Of a stretch of 64,000 nucleotides of DNA, positions 1 to 9,920 are shown one piece after another. The position numbers and the translations under genes are program-made. The DNA lies in NCBI GenBank assembly GCA_015178975.1, contig WHVD01000011.1, positions 1,116,001 through 1,180,000 of the forward strand. The letters are read 5' to 3'. This DNA comes from Hysterangium stoloniferum. Lineage: Eukaryota > Basidiomycota > Agaricomycetes > Hysterangiales > Hysterangiaceae. Within the stretch, counting starts at the first letter, position 1. The number at the start of each line of letters is the position of its first letter. Under the pieces are notes generated by a model. The model saw only the letters and a list, made by a program, of their open reading frames with translations. It was not told the DNA's origin and did not search any database.

Positions 1-944
1 TCGTTAGTGGTGTCCCGTGCTCGAATCTAAAAGGGAACAAAGGAATACATCTTGGGCTGGTAAACATTGTCCGTTCCGTTGTATCCCTAGATTGCAATTT
101 TTGTAACTATCCAAATAATCATCAAAATAAGTTACTAATGGAGATTGTTACCCGTTGTCAGATCGGAAGCTCGGACCGATGTCAGAAGGAGCGCATTTCT
201 GAGTGAGGAATGCACAATTATTTCTCTCCGGCTTGAGTACTCTAGGGCACAGTGAGGAGATTTTATGCGCTGGAGAGGACCATATACAACCACATATATC
301 TGAGGAGTTCCTGAAGGTGTACTAGTCGACGGAGAACGAACATTTTGCTTCTCTGGTTTTAGCGAGCGGCAACAAAGGAGGGGTGTGTGGCTGAATTGGC
401 ACCTATTACATAAGCAAGGAATGTCGGGGAGCCCTGGCCGGTTTGCTGGTCCGTTGAGGAAAGGATTGAAAAGTGAAGTTTTTTTGTTGGAAACCTCACG
501 GGAGAAAACACAATAAACTAAGTTCCTGGAAGATGTTCGTTGGCGTTAACCATGTTAGAGAGAGGAACTTCCGTAGGTCAGACACGGGCGCCACGTCTAA
601 AATGTCTCATATTTGCCATAAAAATGGCATCTTAGTGCTAATCTTCCTAAATTTGAGTGAGATATGAGTTGTCGGTAGGGAACGCGCATCTGACCGGGCC
701 AAGACGACGGATCATTGCGATCGATCGGAGGGACGTACTTTGGGCCCGGAGTGGCAAAATCTGTTTGAGACGAGAAATAATCAACTGCTGTCTGAGACAA
801 ACGTATAGGAGGCCATTGCCACTGTCACTCGTGGGTAATCATTTAATATTTCTCTCCTTTTCCTCCTTCCTCCAACCCTGTTCCAAGTCTACCTACATCT
901 GGATCGACATGAGCTTATCCTTCCTTCCTCTCGATCGTGCTCCC
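1..944. other. Upstream region of the GATA/PAS gene
   Basis: No convincing coding region is seen. The open frames here have no recognisable domain and no intron-joined continuation. The last 150 bases before the proposed start at 945 are C/T-rich, which is common in fungal promoters just upstream of a gene. An alternative in-frame ATG lies at 909. Confidence 0.5.
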
Positions 945-3158
945 ATGTTCACCCACTCACATCCAGATCACTTCTACATGCCTCCGATCGACGATCAACA
1001 CTCTCCCCACACCGCCCCCTCCCAAACCCATCCAACCATTCCAAAGCTTGGTCAAACCCGCTGTTGTACGTCCCACTCCTTCCTCGCTTTCCCTCTATTT
1101 ACCCTTGTCACTTTTAAGACTGGGCTCTCCTCAACGCAGGCCTTGAATTTCTCTACATAGACCCAGTTTTGCACTCACACCTCGGGCCCCAGGCAGATGC
1201 AATTATTGGGAAAAGCCTTCTCGAGTTTGTTCATCCGGATGAACATGCCAGTGCCCAGCAGGACTTGGGGAAGGTTCTCGAAAGCAGAACGCTTCATGGC
1301 TCTGTAACTCGGTCAGACGACATCTTCCTTTTTCTTCCTAGCATATACTCATATGCGTTTCTAGAGTCCGCTATTCTCGTTTAGGTCGCACTCGCACCCG
1401 CTTGGGATATACTGGGCCACCAGATACGTTCCAGGACGAGGACAAGGTTTCTTTTGACGAAAACTATATGGCATGCGATCTTGTAATAAATTGGGCAGCC
1501 GAAGGGCTTGTTCTCTGTTTCATTCATGCCGTGACAGGTCTGTCGTAGTTCATTTGCTCATTTATCCCAGACCTCCTTACACGATGCAGACATGTCACCT
1601 CATGATAATGACGAGAATAATCCTACTAATTGGACTAATTGGTGTGGAACTCCAGACATGGGCGACCAGGTAAATACCCACTTTGTGCAGATATTGAAGG
1701 TCATTTAAGACAAATTACCACTTCGGTCAGGATAGTGGAAAACTCTATCGAGCTCTGCTCAACACCATTTCTCATCACTCTCATGGCACAGTTCCACCTA
1801 CGCGTGTTTTTCAGATATTGAAGAATTCTACGGACCGCCCCGCTCTCTTCTCCTGGCCGGCTCAAGGCTACATTTCCGGAGATTATGGACAGCTTGCAAA
1901 CGACGTGCAAATTGGGGGAGCTAATGGTTCCGATGCTAAGACGTCCTGTACTCGTCGGTATAAGGCATTGCAAGTACTTAATAGCGCAGATGGATCAGTC
2001 CGAGATGCTGAAAGCATCTTTATCCCTCACGGGCGTATTATATTTGCTTGCCATAAAACAGCTCCTCACAGCCCGCGTGGACACCCGAGCTCGTACCCTA
2101 CGATGTATCAGTCGCCGCAGGACTTTTATGACTCACCAGGGCAGGTCCCGTATTATCCTACAGTTCCATCGCAGTTGGACTCATATACAGGTCCTGGTGG
2201 TCATCCATATACCTACTCTGCTCATTCTAAGGCAGGCAAGTCGCATACGCAATCGCCTTTACCTGGATCTTCTGGAAGGTCGTCTCCTGATGGTGTGCGG
2301 GGACATCCATCGTACTCTTGGGCCGCTTCATCATCTGTTCCTCATTCAGTGCCATATTCTGATAACTCCCCTCAAGGAAGTCAACGCCAATTGCAAAAGT
2401 ATCTGGATGAAGTCCCACCTCCACGCCAGCGAGGGGTCAGACTTACCCCAGAAGCCAGTGTAGGGAGTAGTCGAGATTCATATGCCAATGTTGGACGATT
2501 AAGCGGCAACCCTCCAACAGGAGTCATGCGCTGTGCTGCATGCAAGAGCACGAGTAGTCCGGAATGGCGCAAAGGGCCAAGTGGCAAGAAAGATTTATGC
2601 AATGCATGCGGCTTGCGTTATTCTCGCGCAAAGGCTAAGAAGGACGGCGTGTCCTCCCAGAGACGAAGAAAGGACGCTCTGAAGGTTCCCAGCCAAATGC
2701 CAGAAGAACCTAACTATAAGCGTCGAATTTATTCAGGGACGTCGCACGTCGACTTTTCCGCAGATCCCCAACGGGTGGACGCAGGTGGAATTAATTATAC
2801 TGAAACACCTTCCCCGTCTCCTCCGAGAGACCATCCACATCACCCACCTTCCCACCATGCTATCCAGTCGAATTCATCGTTGTACCCTTATTCTACCCTC
2901 GATTCAGGCCCACCGATGTATATGGCCTCTACACACACATATTCGCATCATCATCACCATCAGCCTTACCATACTTCGGCTGACTTCCTTCCCTCTGCAT
3001 CCAGTCCGGCACCGGGTGATTTTGCAACTTCTTCCTCTGCAGGGCTGTCTGGTGGGTTATCTGCCCCAATGTCGTCCTATGAACGCACTGGTATGTCTTC
3101 TGAGCCGCGCACCATAGACCACAATAATCATACGGAGCACGCTCATGTACGATCCTAA
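945..3158 (+). CDS. White-collar-2-like PAS/GATA zinc-finger transcription factor (5 exons)
   Basis: Proposed exons are 945-1065, 1119-1311, 1365-1537, 1590-1669 and 1710-3158. All introns are GT-AG, 40-53 nt, and phases agree, giving about 671 residues. Exons 2-4 encode a PAS-like domain (landmarks LEFLYIDPVL, GKSLLEFVHPDEH, SVTRVRYSRL, INWAAEGLVLCFIHA, roughly residues 42-160). Exon 5 encodes one GATA zinc finger at about residues 464-489, spaced CX2CX18CX2C (CAAC...SPEWRKGPSGKKDLCNAC). The 18-residue loop with SPEWRKGP is the white-collar class. This architecture is that of fungal WC-2 proteins, nuclear partners of the WC-1 blue-light receptor that bind light-responsive promoters. The C-terminal 180 residues are Ser/Pro/His-rich low complexity with a His run. 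No LOV flavin-binding motif is seen, so it is not WC-1. Start 945 was chosen as the first ATG in frame close to the domain; 909 is possible. Basidiomycetes may have several PAS/GATA paralogues, so orthology to wc-2 is an inference. Confidence 0.85.
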
Positions 3159-4296
3159 TGGCCGTCGTACGGCGACGACTTTTTGGGCAGCGTTTCGTAA
3201 TCCTATCGTCTGCGATTTTTATTCTTCCCATGTTCGCCCCATCACACACTGTTCCCATCACATCTTATCTGTCACAATTCTTCCCGGTAGCGTATAATGT
3301 ACAGGTTTTAAGGGTTGCTTCCATCAGTAGAAGGCTTCCTGCAAATCGTGTATGGTTATGTTGTATAATTTCTCCTTCCTAGAGTTCTGATACGAGTCCA
3401 GTATGTTCAGTATAAAACATACTTAATAAAAGCCAATAACGGGCTCTGAATCCTATACGAACGTCGCAAAATGTCTGGTTTGATTTGAATGATCTATAAT
3501 CGATTCACATTGGCGCATCGATTAATTGGCGGTACAATGGATGAACGTGTATTTGTGGGCTCAGATCCACATACAATACGCCATACAACAATAGTAGATA
3601 TATGGGCTCAGATCCACTTACAATACGCCGTACAACAATAGTAGACATGTGGGCTCAGATCCACTTACATACGCTGTACAACAATAGTAGAATATAGATA
3701 ACCAACGGGTATCTGTGGTCGAATATTCTGATTGTGGGACATGGCTATCATTTCTGACGGACGGCCTGACATGACTAATGGAGAGAATATTGATCGCATC
3801 TGCCAGACCACCAGTACCTCTTGAGGTGTTCTGGATTTCTGAATGCTTTGTGGCCTGTACTCGAAATGACTGGAGGCCCACGAGAAGGTACCAGGCACGT
3901 TCTGATCGTCGCCACCATCTGGCCTATGCCCGTGTCGATATCGAAAACGCCATATGGAGAGAGTTGAGGTGGTATGCCATTTATTACCAGCAGCATTGGG
4001 AACACCAATGATCCGCTTATCTGATGCAATAGATTCTAGATTGTGCGGCCTTGGAGTAGCAACTTGTGAGGTGATTGGTGTGTATCTTGTGGAGATTGAT
4101 CAGATATAGAGTTAGCGCATTTTTTCTCCATTCGTTCTCCACCCTTGATATCAAATATCTTGACAATATTTCGAGCAATGAACGCAATATATATACAGAT
4201 ATATAATAGCCCAGATGCATATAGCATATAGCATATCTTATCCACTCAAAGAAATCGACGTCTTTAAGCCAGTCTCATTTATTTAATTTACATTTA
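3159..4296. other. Intergenic region after the GATA/PAS gene
   Basis: The first 270 bases are probably the 3' UTR (AT-rich, with AATAAA-like TTAATAAAAG at about 3421). The 47-bp tandem repeat is annotated separately. Between 3700 and 4250 several overlapping frames of 60-90 residues exist on both strands. None has a recognisable motif or consistent splice sites, so I call no gene. Confidence 0.4.
3556..3692. repeat. Three-copy 47-bp tandem repeat
   Basis: The unit begins TGGGCTCAGATCCAC and starts at 3556, 3603 and 3650, an exact 47-base period. Copies differ at only a few positions; the third has a small deletion. Function unknown. It sits just beyond the probable 3' UTR of the GATA/PAS gene. 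Confidence 0.9.
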
Positions 4297-5445
4297 ATGC
4301 ATGGAGAGTCTTCGGCAATCAATATTTCAACAATCAGAAATCTCCGTAAGATTGGCGTCCAATCAGGCACGTCATGTCACACTGTCACGTTGCCCACCAT
4401 GTTGTCACAATCCCCAAAGCTTCAAAGAGCCATGGAGATGGCTTCCGATAAACCCCATGGTGACGTTATTCATGGTCAAATATATTGTTAGTGTTATTTA
4501 CTGTCGTATTTTTTTTCTCATGTATGTGAGTTGTTCATCTTAATAGCCTACACAGAAAAATGTATGGATCCCGAAGCTATTCCTCATATACACGACGTCA
4601 TATACGCCACACGTCGCATCATTCGTCCTCATATGTTATGGGAACATACACAGGACCTTCTTGAACTATTTGCTCACGCTGAAGCCATTCGGCGACAAAT
4701 CATCATAGATGCAAAGGAAGCTATGGTGTGGGATCAATTTTACCACATGGGAACACACGACATGGTAGATGGGAGACGTCTTGACGAGCGGGACAGGAAG
4801 ATTCTAAAGGGCATGCTAAAGAACGATGGTACTCTAAGGGAAACATATCGCACTGTGGTATTACATGTGTGCTGGGCGGTGAGCATTCTCTTGATCAATT
4901 ATTTCAAGAACGCGAGTCACATGTATGTATAAAGCATCTCCATTATGTTCGACGCTCAGGTCAGACGGTGCCAACATTGATTCGTCTGTTTCGGCAATAT
5001 TTTCCTGATCCCAGCATAATAAAGAGCAAAAGTGCACATCAGCCTCTAGCATCATGGATGTCAGACATGTCGCAAAATGAGATCCCAGTATACGACGTTC
5101 TTCGAGAGAAAGTGACAGACTTTCTTGTAGACGCGGAGCAGTGGGAAGCACAGTATCTGAAGGGACAGTCGTGAGTTGTCAATTCAAAAAGATCGTGGAA
5201 ACGTTAATAATCCTCGCCATTTACACAGAAAGCAAATGCAGGGGTCCATTAGAAGCACGCTAGAATTTCAAGATGCTTTTTCCAAGAGGTTCCCTCTCCT
5301 TGTTGAATGGGAAACGCTGATAAATATTTTGGATCGACATTTGGGTAAAGTGAGTTTGGTGCACCCATTCTGTTTTTTAAGCTTAACCAAGATATTTCCA
5401 CAGATCCAGACAATGGTCGAAAAGCTAAATAACATTTTCCCATAA
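4297..5445 (+). CDS. Unrecognised protein, five exons
   Basis: I do not recognise the family. The gene is inferred from splice logic. Exons 4297-4486, 4547-4828, 4909-5170, 5229-5349 and 5404-5445 join in phase through GT-AG introns. Two introns are textbook (GTGAGT...CACAG at 5171-5228, and GTGAGT at 5350 to CACAG at 5403). The first (GTTAGT...TAATAG) is good. The second (4829-4908) is the least certain. The product would be about 298 residues, charged and mostly helical in character, with stretches such as LDERDRKILKGML and VPTLIRLFRQYFPDP. No signal peptide, membrane segment or catalytic motif is seen. The start is tentative; upstream exons cannot be excluded. The gene lies between the GATA/PAS gene and the tRNA, in the host part of the window, and shows no transposon features. 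Confidence 0.55.
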
Positions 5446-6282
5446 AGAGTTCTCCAATTACTTCTGTGAGATGATTCATTGCTTTTGTCTGTCCACGACT
5501 AAATTCGCATTTATATTGGATATCAAGTTCTTTTATAGGGTTTGTAAGAGACGATCCCGAAAGAATGGGCCTAACATCTCGTGAACTCCATCATATTCTG
5601 CCAGTGTGGTTCCATGGAACGTACCCATATGGCCCGAATATCCCTTTTAGAAGGTGGCGAGATATCATGATTTAATCTTCTCCACATTTTAGGCATTTTA
5701 AGCACGTCTAATATTCTAATTCCTGCCATTTTTCAGCTTTCGAATATCAACATGTTTTTTACCTTGATCATTGTATAACTATACAGATACGGGCGTGTGT
5801 ACAATTATGTTCTCAGTCATGCATTTATGTACCTATCAATATTTTTGCCGTTCCTGGTAGGTCTTATTCTCTCCGCGTGCCACAATATACGCAACGACAC
5901 CTGGCGTCGAAGACCGAACTTAAGTCTTGATGGAAAATGAATTGGCTTTACATATGTCGGGAGTCCTAGAACCAGACTTGGCTTTCTTAGAGATCTAACA
6001 GACTTCATTCAGAATATTAGCATTTTCGTTATATATCTAACAGTTCCGGCCAATAGGGATCTTAGAGTCATAGACACGACACGTCAAGTTTGGCCAAGGC
6101 CGACCCCCAAAGACTTCTCAAATTTGCGTTGCAAAGTCTGGAGTGAACTTTGAGAAAAATTGACCAAATTCAGATATTTTTTCCATCAATATGGTCTATT
6201 TTATATAATCTGGAACTCCACATAGCACCCGCTTAATGTTTTAGTTGGGTCAATTGTACTCCACCATAACTTCATTGAAACT
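5446..6282. other. Intergenic, AT-rich
   Basis: No gene, repeat or structured element is supported here. Only short frames without motifs are seen on either strand. Confidence 0.5.
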
Positions 6283-6375
6283 GGGGACGTGGTGTAGGGG
6301 TTATCACGCCTCATTTGCAAACACTTCGGGGTTAGAAAATTGAGGCGGTCACGAGTTCGATTCTCGTCGTCTCCA
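6283..6375 (+). tRNA. tRNA-Ala (anticodon TGC) with a 20-nt intron
   Basis: A complete cloverleaf can be folded. The acceptor GGGGACG pairs with CGTCTCC, followed by discriminator A73. The D arm has the A box (TGGTGTAGGGG), and the anticodon stem CCTCA pairs with TGAGG. The T arm is ACGAG-TTCGATT-CTCGT. The anticodon TGC is at 6316-6318, followed by A37, then a putative intron 6320-6339 at the canonical 37/38 position. The acceptor pairs G3 with T70, the G3:U70 pair that is the universal identity element for alanyl-tRNA synthetase, which independently supports Ala. No CCA is encoded, as expected for a nuclear gene. Confidence 0.85.
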
Positions 6376-6738
6376 GTCTTTTTGCATCTCCACAGCAGAC
6401 TCTTCCCATGCTCTTTACTCTCGAGTACCCTTCATATAGACATACACACTTATGATATATTTGTTTCCCTTGCTATATAACAGTTTCTAATGTATTTGCT
6501 TCGAGGTTAAGAATTAAAATACAAATTGGTGGGTGAATCCAATTGCATTATAATACAATCACTATTGGGCTATTCCTCAGTAGTAGAAGTTACACTGTAA
6601 TGTAGATGTATTATATGTGCACTTACAGCTGATTGTATTTTGTGAGGTGGATACTCTATGTTAAGAACTAAACTCAATGGGGATAACTAGGTAAGCAACT
6701 GGTGACTCTGGTGCTTCTAAGAGTGGAAGCTTACCTTC
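6376..6738. other. Spacer between the tRNA gene and the first LTR fragment
   Basis: AT-rich, with no gene. A T run soon after the tRNA (CAGTCTTTTTGC at about 6373-6385) could be the RNA polymerase III terminator. The repeat-rich region starts at about 6690. Confidence 0.5.
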
Positions 6739-7388
6739 TGTTAAGAGTCATGTGCAGAGCTTATTGGAGGGTTTCTGGAGAAACCTGTGGGAAAGCTGGT
6801 AGGACTTGGCTTCAGCTTATAGGCTGCACCCTCGTGAAATCGTCTTGTCCAATTTCAAATGGGTGGATGGGAATCCCAGGGAGTCTGGGAGGGGTTCATG
6901 GGGTCAGGGAGTCAACTGTGGGAAGTCTGTGGAAGTCGAAGGGTCGGGCAGAGATGAGTTGGGGGTCGAGATAGATAAGTTGGAGGTCGAGTGATAGATG
7001 GGTTGGAGCCTGTGGGCTCTGATGAGGTAAAGTGGTGTGTTTCAAAGAGGAGATTAGAGCAGAAAATATACTTGAGATTACTGGGGAGAATCTAAGCTGA
7101 TTTTCTGACTGGATTGTATGTACAACATACCAAATCTAGTAATAATGAAAGCTAAACTAGCAAACATGAAACGAGATAAGTAAACACCAAACTTGGTGTT
7201 AGGAATGGGATGGAGTGGAGCAGAGTCCGAATCATGACAGGTTGTTAAACCATAACGGGAATGGGGTGGGAGTGGAGTCCAAATCGTGACAGGTCATTTG
7301 ACCATAACAGGAACGGAGCTCAGTTAGAGAGATGTCAGGTTTTCTGAGTGGGGTCTGGTGACTGGTATGTGGGACAGAGTTGGAGATA
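6739..7388 (-). mobile_element. Truncated LTR, family A
   Basis: It begins TGTTAAGAGT and matches, in reverse orientation, the LTR that ends at 54734. It contains the shared motif GGACTTGGCTTCAGCTTATA at 6802-6825. It is cut at 7388 by an LTR of family C, so the other LTR end is missing. Confidence 0.75.
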
Positions 7389-7884
7389 TGTCACGAATCA
7401 AATTTTACTCAATAAAGTCGAATAAACAATCAAAGAATATTCAACAATATCAAATAAAGATGCCTCATTCGACAAAGTATTAATTCGTCCTGTTGATAAA
7501 GTGTGAGGCAAAGATAGGACACAGAGGCTCACGAATAAATATGTAAGTCAAAGAAAGGCTCAGAAAAAGTTTGACAATTATATAATACAGTAATAATATA
7601 ATATAGTACAGGTTTTCTGACTGACTTCCTTCGTTCCTATCATTGCCCTTATATACTATATATCATTTACCTATGATATCAAAGTGAAATCATCAATGAC
7701 ATCAACCTGAGACAAGTCGGAGATATTTGAGATTGTTGAAGATATTGTTGAAGAATAATTGAGTCAGAAGTCGAGTCGGAAGTCGAGTCAGAAATTGAGT
7801 CGGAAAGTCGAAGGAATGTCAAAGAAATGTCAAAGAAATATTAAATTGAATATTATTGAAATTTGAGCTTGTATGTTTGTGACA
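7389..7884 (-). mobile_element. LTR, family C (3' LTR of a gypsy-type remnant)
   Basis: TG...CA boundaries (TGTCACGAATC to TTTGTGACA) match the copies at 8337, 9051 and 57651. Read on the minus strand it is preceded by a purine tract (AAAAGGGGAATAC), the expected polypurine tract for a 3' LTR. Confidence 0.75.
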
Positions 7885-8336
7885 GTATTCCCCTTTTATG
7901 ACCGAGCTCACGAGGTCAAATTGTAATCAAATTAATAGTTCCAGATTTCACTTGAATATTGATTTGATCAAGAAAATCAAAAAGTCGGAAATATTTGAAA
8001 GTTGAAAATCTTCGATAGTCAGAAATATTTCAAAGTTGGAAATATTTGAAAATCGGAAATCTTGAAAAGTTTGAAAGTTGAAAGTCGAAAAGTCAAAAAT
8101 TTTGGAAAAGTCGAAATCTTCGAAAAAGTCGAAAGCTTCAAAAATGGAAATATTTAAAAGTCAAAAATCTTTCAAAATCAGTAACCATCGAAAGTCAGAA
8201 AATCTTCGAAAGTCGGAAAGAAGAAGTTGGAAGATAATCGTGTGGTAGAAGAATTGAAAAGTCTCAGATTTTGATCTCGGATTTTGATTTCTTGTAAATC
8301 TTCTAGGAAATAATGATTTGACTCGCTGTCACAACC
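7885..8336 (-). mobile_element. Internal tail of the family C gypsy-type remnant, low complexity
   Basis: It contains an imprecise simple repeat built on GAAAGTCGAAATCTTCG-like words (about 7960-8240). No coding capacity is seen. It lies between the purine tract and a nested solo LTR C. Confidence 0.5.
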
Positions 8337-8755
8337 CTCACATGTCACGTATTGTCACAAACATTCAAAGGTAACTTTCGACAACTCTTCGACCTATTGA
8401 ATTCAACTCGACAAACCGAACATTATTCGACACCATTGAATCTCTTTCGACATGTCTCATTTCAACGTCATATATGATTTCATAATTAGTTCATAACATA
8501 GTCATAACGATACGACGAAAAGCATAAAAGGGCTACGAAAGAAGCGAGGGAAGTCAGTCGAAATATCTGTATATTAGTGATATTAGTAATTTACTTTGTC
8601 GTAACTTCTTCGACAAATACTTCTGTGAGTTCTCGTGACTGGTAATAGCCTCTTACTTCATCGACAGGGCAAATATATACTTCGTCGAATGAGGCTTTCG
8701 AGTTCGATTAGTAGAATATTATTCGACTTTATTGAAGAATAATCGATTCGTGACA
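8337..8755 (+). mobile_element. Solo LTR, family C
   Basis: The ends are TGTCACAACC and TTCGTGACA. Flanks are CTCGC (8332-8336) and CTCAC (8756-8760), a 5-bp TSD differing by one CpG-type transition. A TATA-like CATAAAAGGG lies inside, which gives the orientation. Confidence 0.75.
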
Positions 8756-9050
8756 CTCACCCAGATTGAAGCATGCTTCTCTTTTTCCAATAAAGTCGTG
8801 ATTGACATTTGAATCAGATTCGGATTTCTTGAAGATTGTCGAAGTAGGTTTGAACAATGTAATGGCCAGATCGCTAGTCAATCTCAGGATTGTATTGCTT
8901 CAGCCAATTGAGTCCTAATACCACTTGACATGACAAGTCTGATAATGTTGTTGTGGGAATGATAGATGAAGGGGATGTGAAACGAATTGGATTTGTGGTG
9001 TGTGCTCAGAGTGTCCTATACTTTATCAACAGTTGGCAGTCAGAAAACAC
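8756..9050 (-). pseudogene. Gypsy retropepsin remnant
   Basis: Read on the minus strand, the segment around 8880-8940 encodes QVVLGLNWLKQYNPEID, the C-terminal hallmark of Ty3/gypsy aspartic proteases (typically VLGxxWL). A stop follows immediately. The N-terminal half with the DSG active site is not seen. It is probably a leftover of the family C element. Confidence 0.6.
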
Positions 9051-9468
9051 TGTCACGAATTGATTATTCTTTAATATAGTCGAATAATATTCTACTGATT
9101 GAACTTGAAAGCCTCGTTTGACGAAGTATATATTTGCCCTGTCGATGAAGTAAGAGGCTATTACCAGTCACGAGAACTCACGGGAGTATTTGTTGAAGAA
9201 GTTATGACAAGTTAGATTACTAGTATCACTAATTTACAGATATTTCAACTGACTTTCCTTGCTCCTTTTGTAGCCCTTTTATGCTTTTCTTTGTATTGTT
9301 ATGACTATGTTATGAACTAATAATGAAATCATACATGACATTGAAATGAGACATGTCAAAAGAGATTCGATGTTGTCGAATAATGTTCGGGTTTTGTTGA
9401 GTCGAAGAGTTGTTGAAAGTTACCTCTGAATATTTGTGACAGTATTGTGACTTGTGATGGTTGTGACA
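9051..9468 (-). mobile_element. LTR, family C
   Basis: The ends are TGTCACGAATTG and GGTTGTGACA. On the minus strand a purine tract (ACAAAGGGAGGATAC) lies just before it, so it is a second 3'-type LTR of the same family. No TSD could be matched. Confidence 0.75.
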
Positions 9469-9833
9469 GTATCCTCCCTTTGTGACCGAGCCCATGAGGT
9501 CAGAGTTTAAAAAGTTTTTCATCATCTATTTTCATCTTCATCAATCAATGTCTGATATAGAAGTTGATCAACTCGAATCAGTATCTGAGTTTTTGGGTTT
9601 TGAAGATAGAGATATAGTTGTTGATGCAGTTGGTAAGTTGATTTCTGGGATTTCTTTTAAATTAGTTAATTAGTTATTATTTTTTTAGAAGAAATTCCCA
9701 AAAAGTGTATAGCAGATTGACTGTCACATACTTTGTCACAGATTGGTCATCCAAGGCAGGATTGGTGAATATGTGTGACATGTCAACTGTTTATATAGTG
9801 CCTGCAACCTATGTCAGATAGCCTGGCATAGTA
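9469..9833. other. Internal remnant of a family C element plus unassigned sequence
   Basis: The first part carries the purine tract and element-internal sequence. A 63-codon plus-strand frame at 9482-9673 has no recognisable motif and is antisense to the presumed element, so it is not called as a gene. The rest is unassigned. Confidence 0.35.
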
Positions 9834-9920
9834 GCTCTTTTAGCCCAGTTGGTATAGTGTTCATTGCAGGGAATGCTTATGTAACAGTATGCCAGGCTGC
9901 CAAGGTCATGAGTTCAATTT
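9834..9920 (+). pseudogene. Decayed tRNA-like sequence cut by the copia-F LTR
   Basis: An A-box match (TAGCCCAGTTGG, 9841-9852) lies 60 bases before a B-box match (GTTCAATTT at 9912-9920, last C replaced). The D and anticodon stems pair only partly. The T-arm 3' half and acceptor 3' strand are missing because the copia-F LTR begins at 9920. It could be a tRNA relic or part of a SINE. Confidence 0.3.

Noticed and set aside
3618..4029. Minus-strand frames of 77-87 codons downstream of the GATA/PAS gene
   Set aside because: Several overlap the 47-bp tandem repeat. No motif, start context or splice continuation could be found.
9482..9673. 63-codon plus-strand frame after LTR C
   Set aside because: It lies antisense to the presumed gypsy internal region and has no motif. 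Probably fortuitous.
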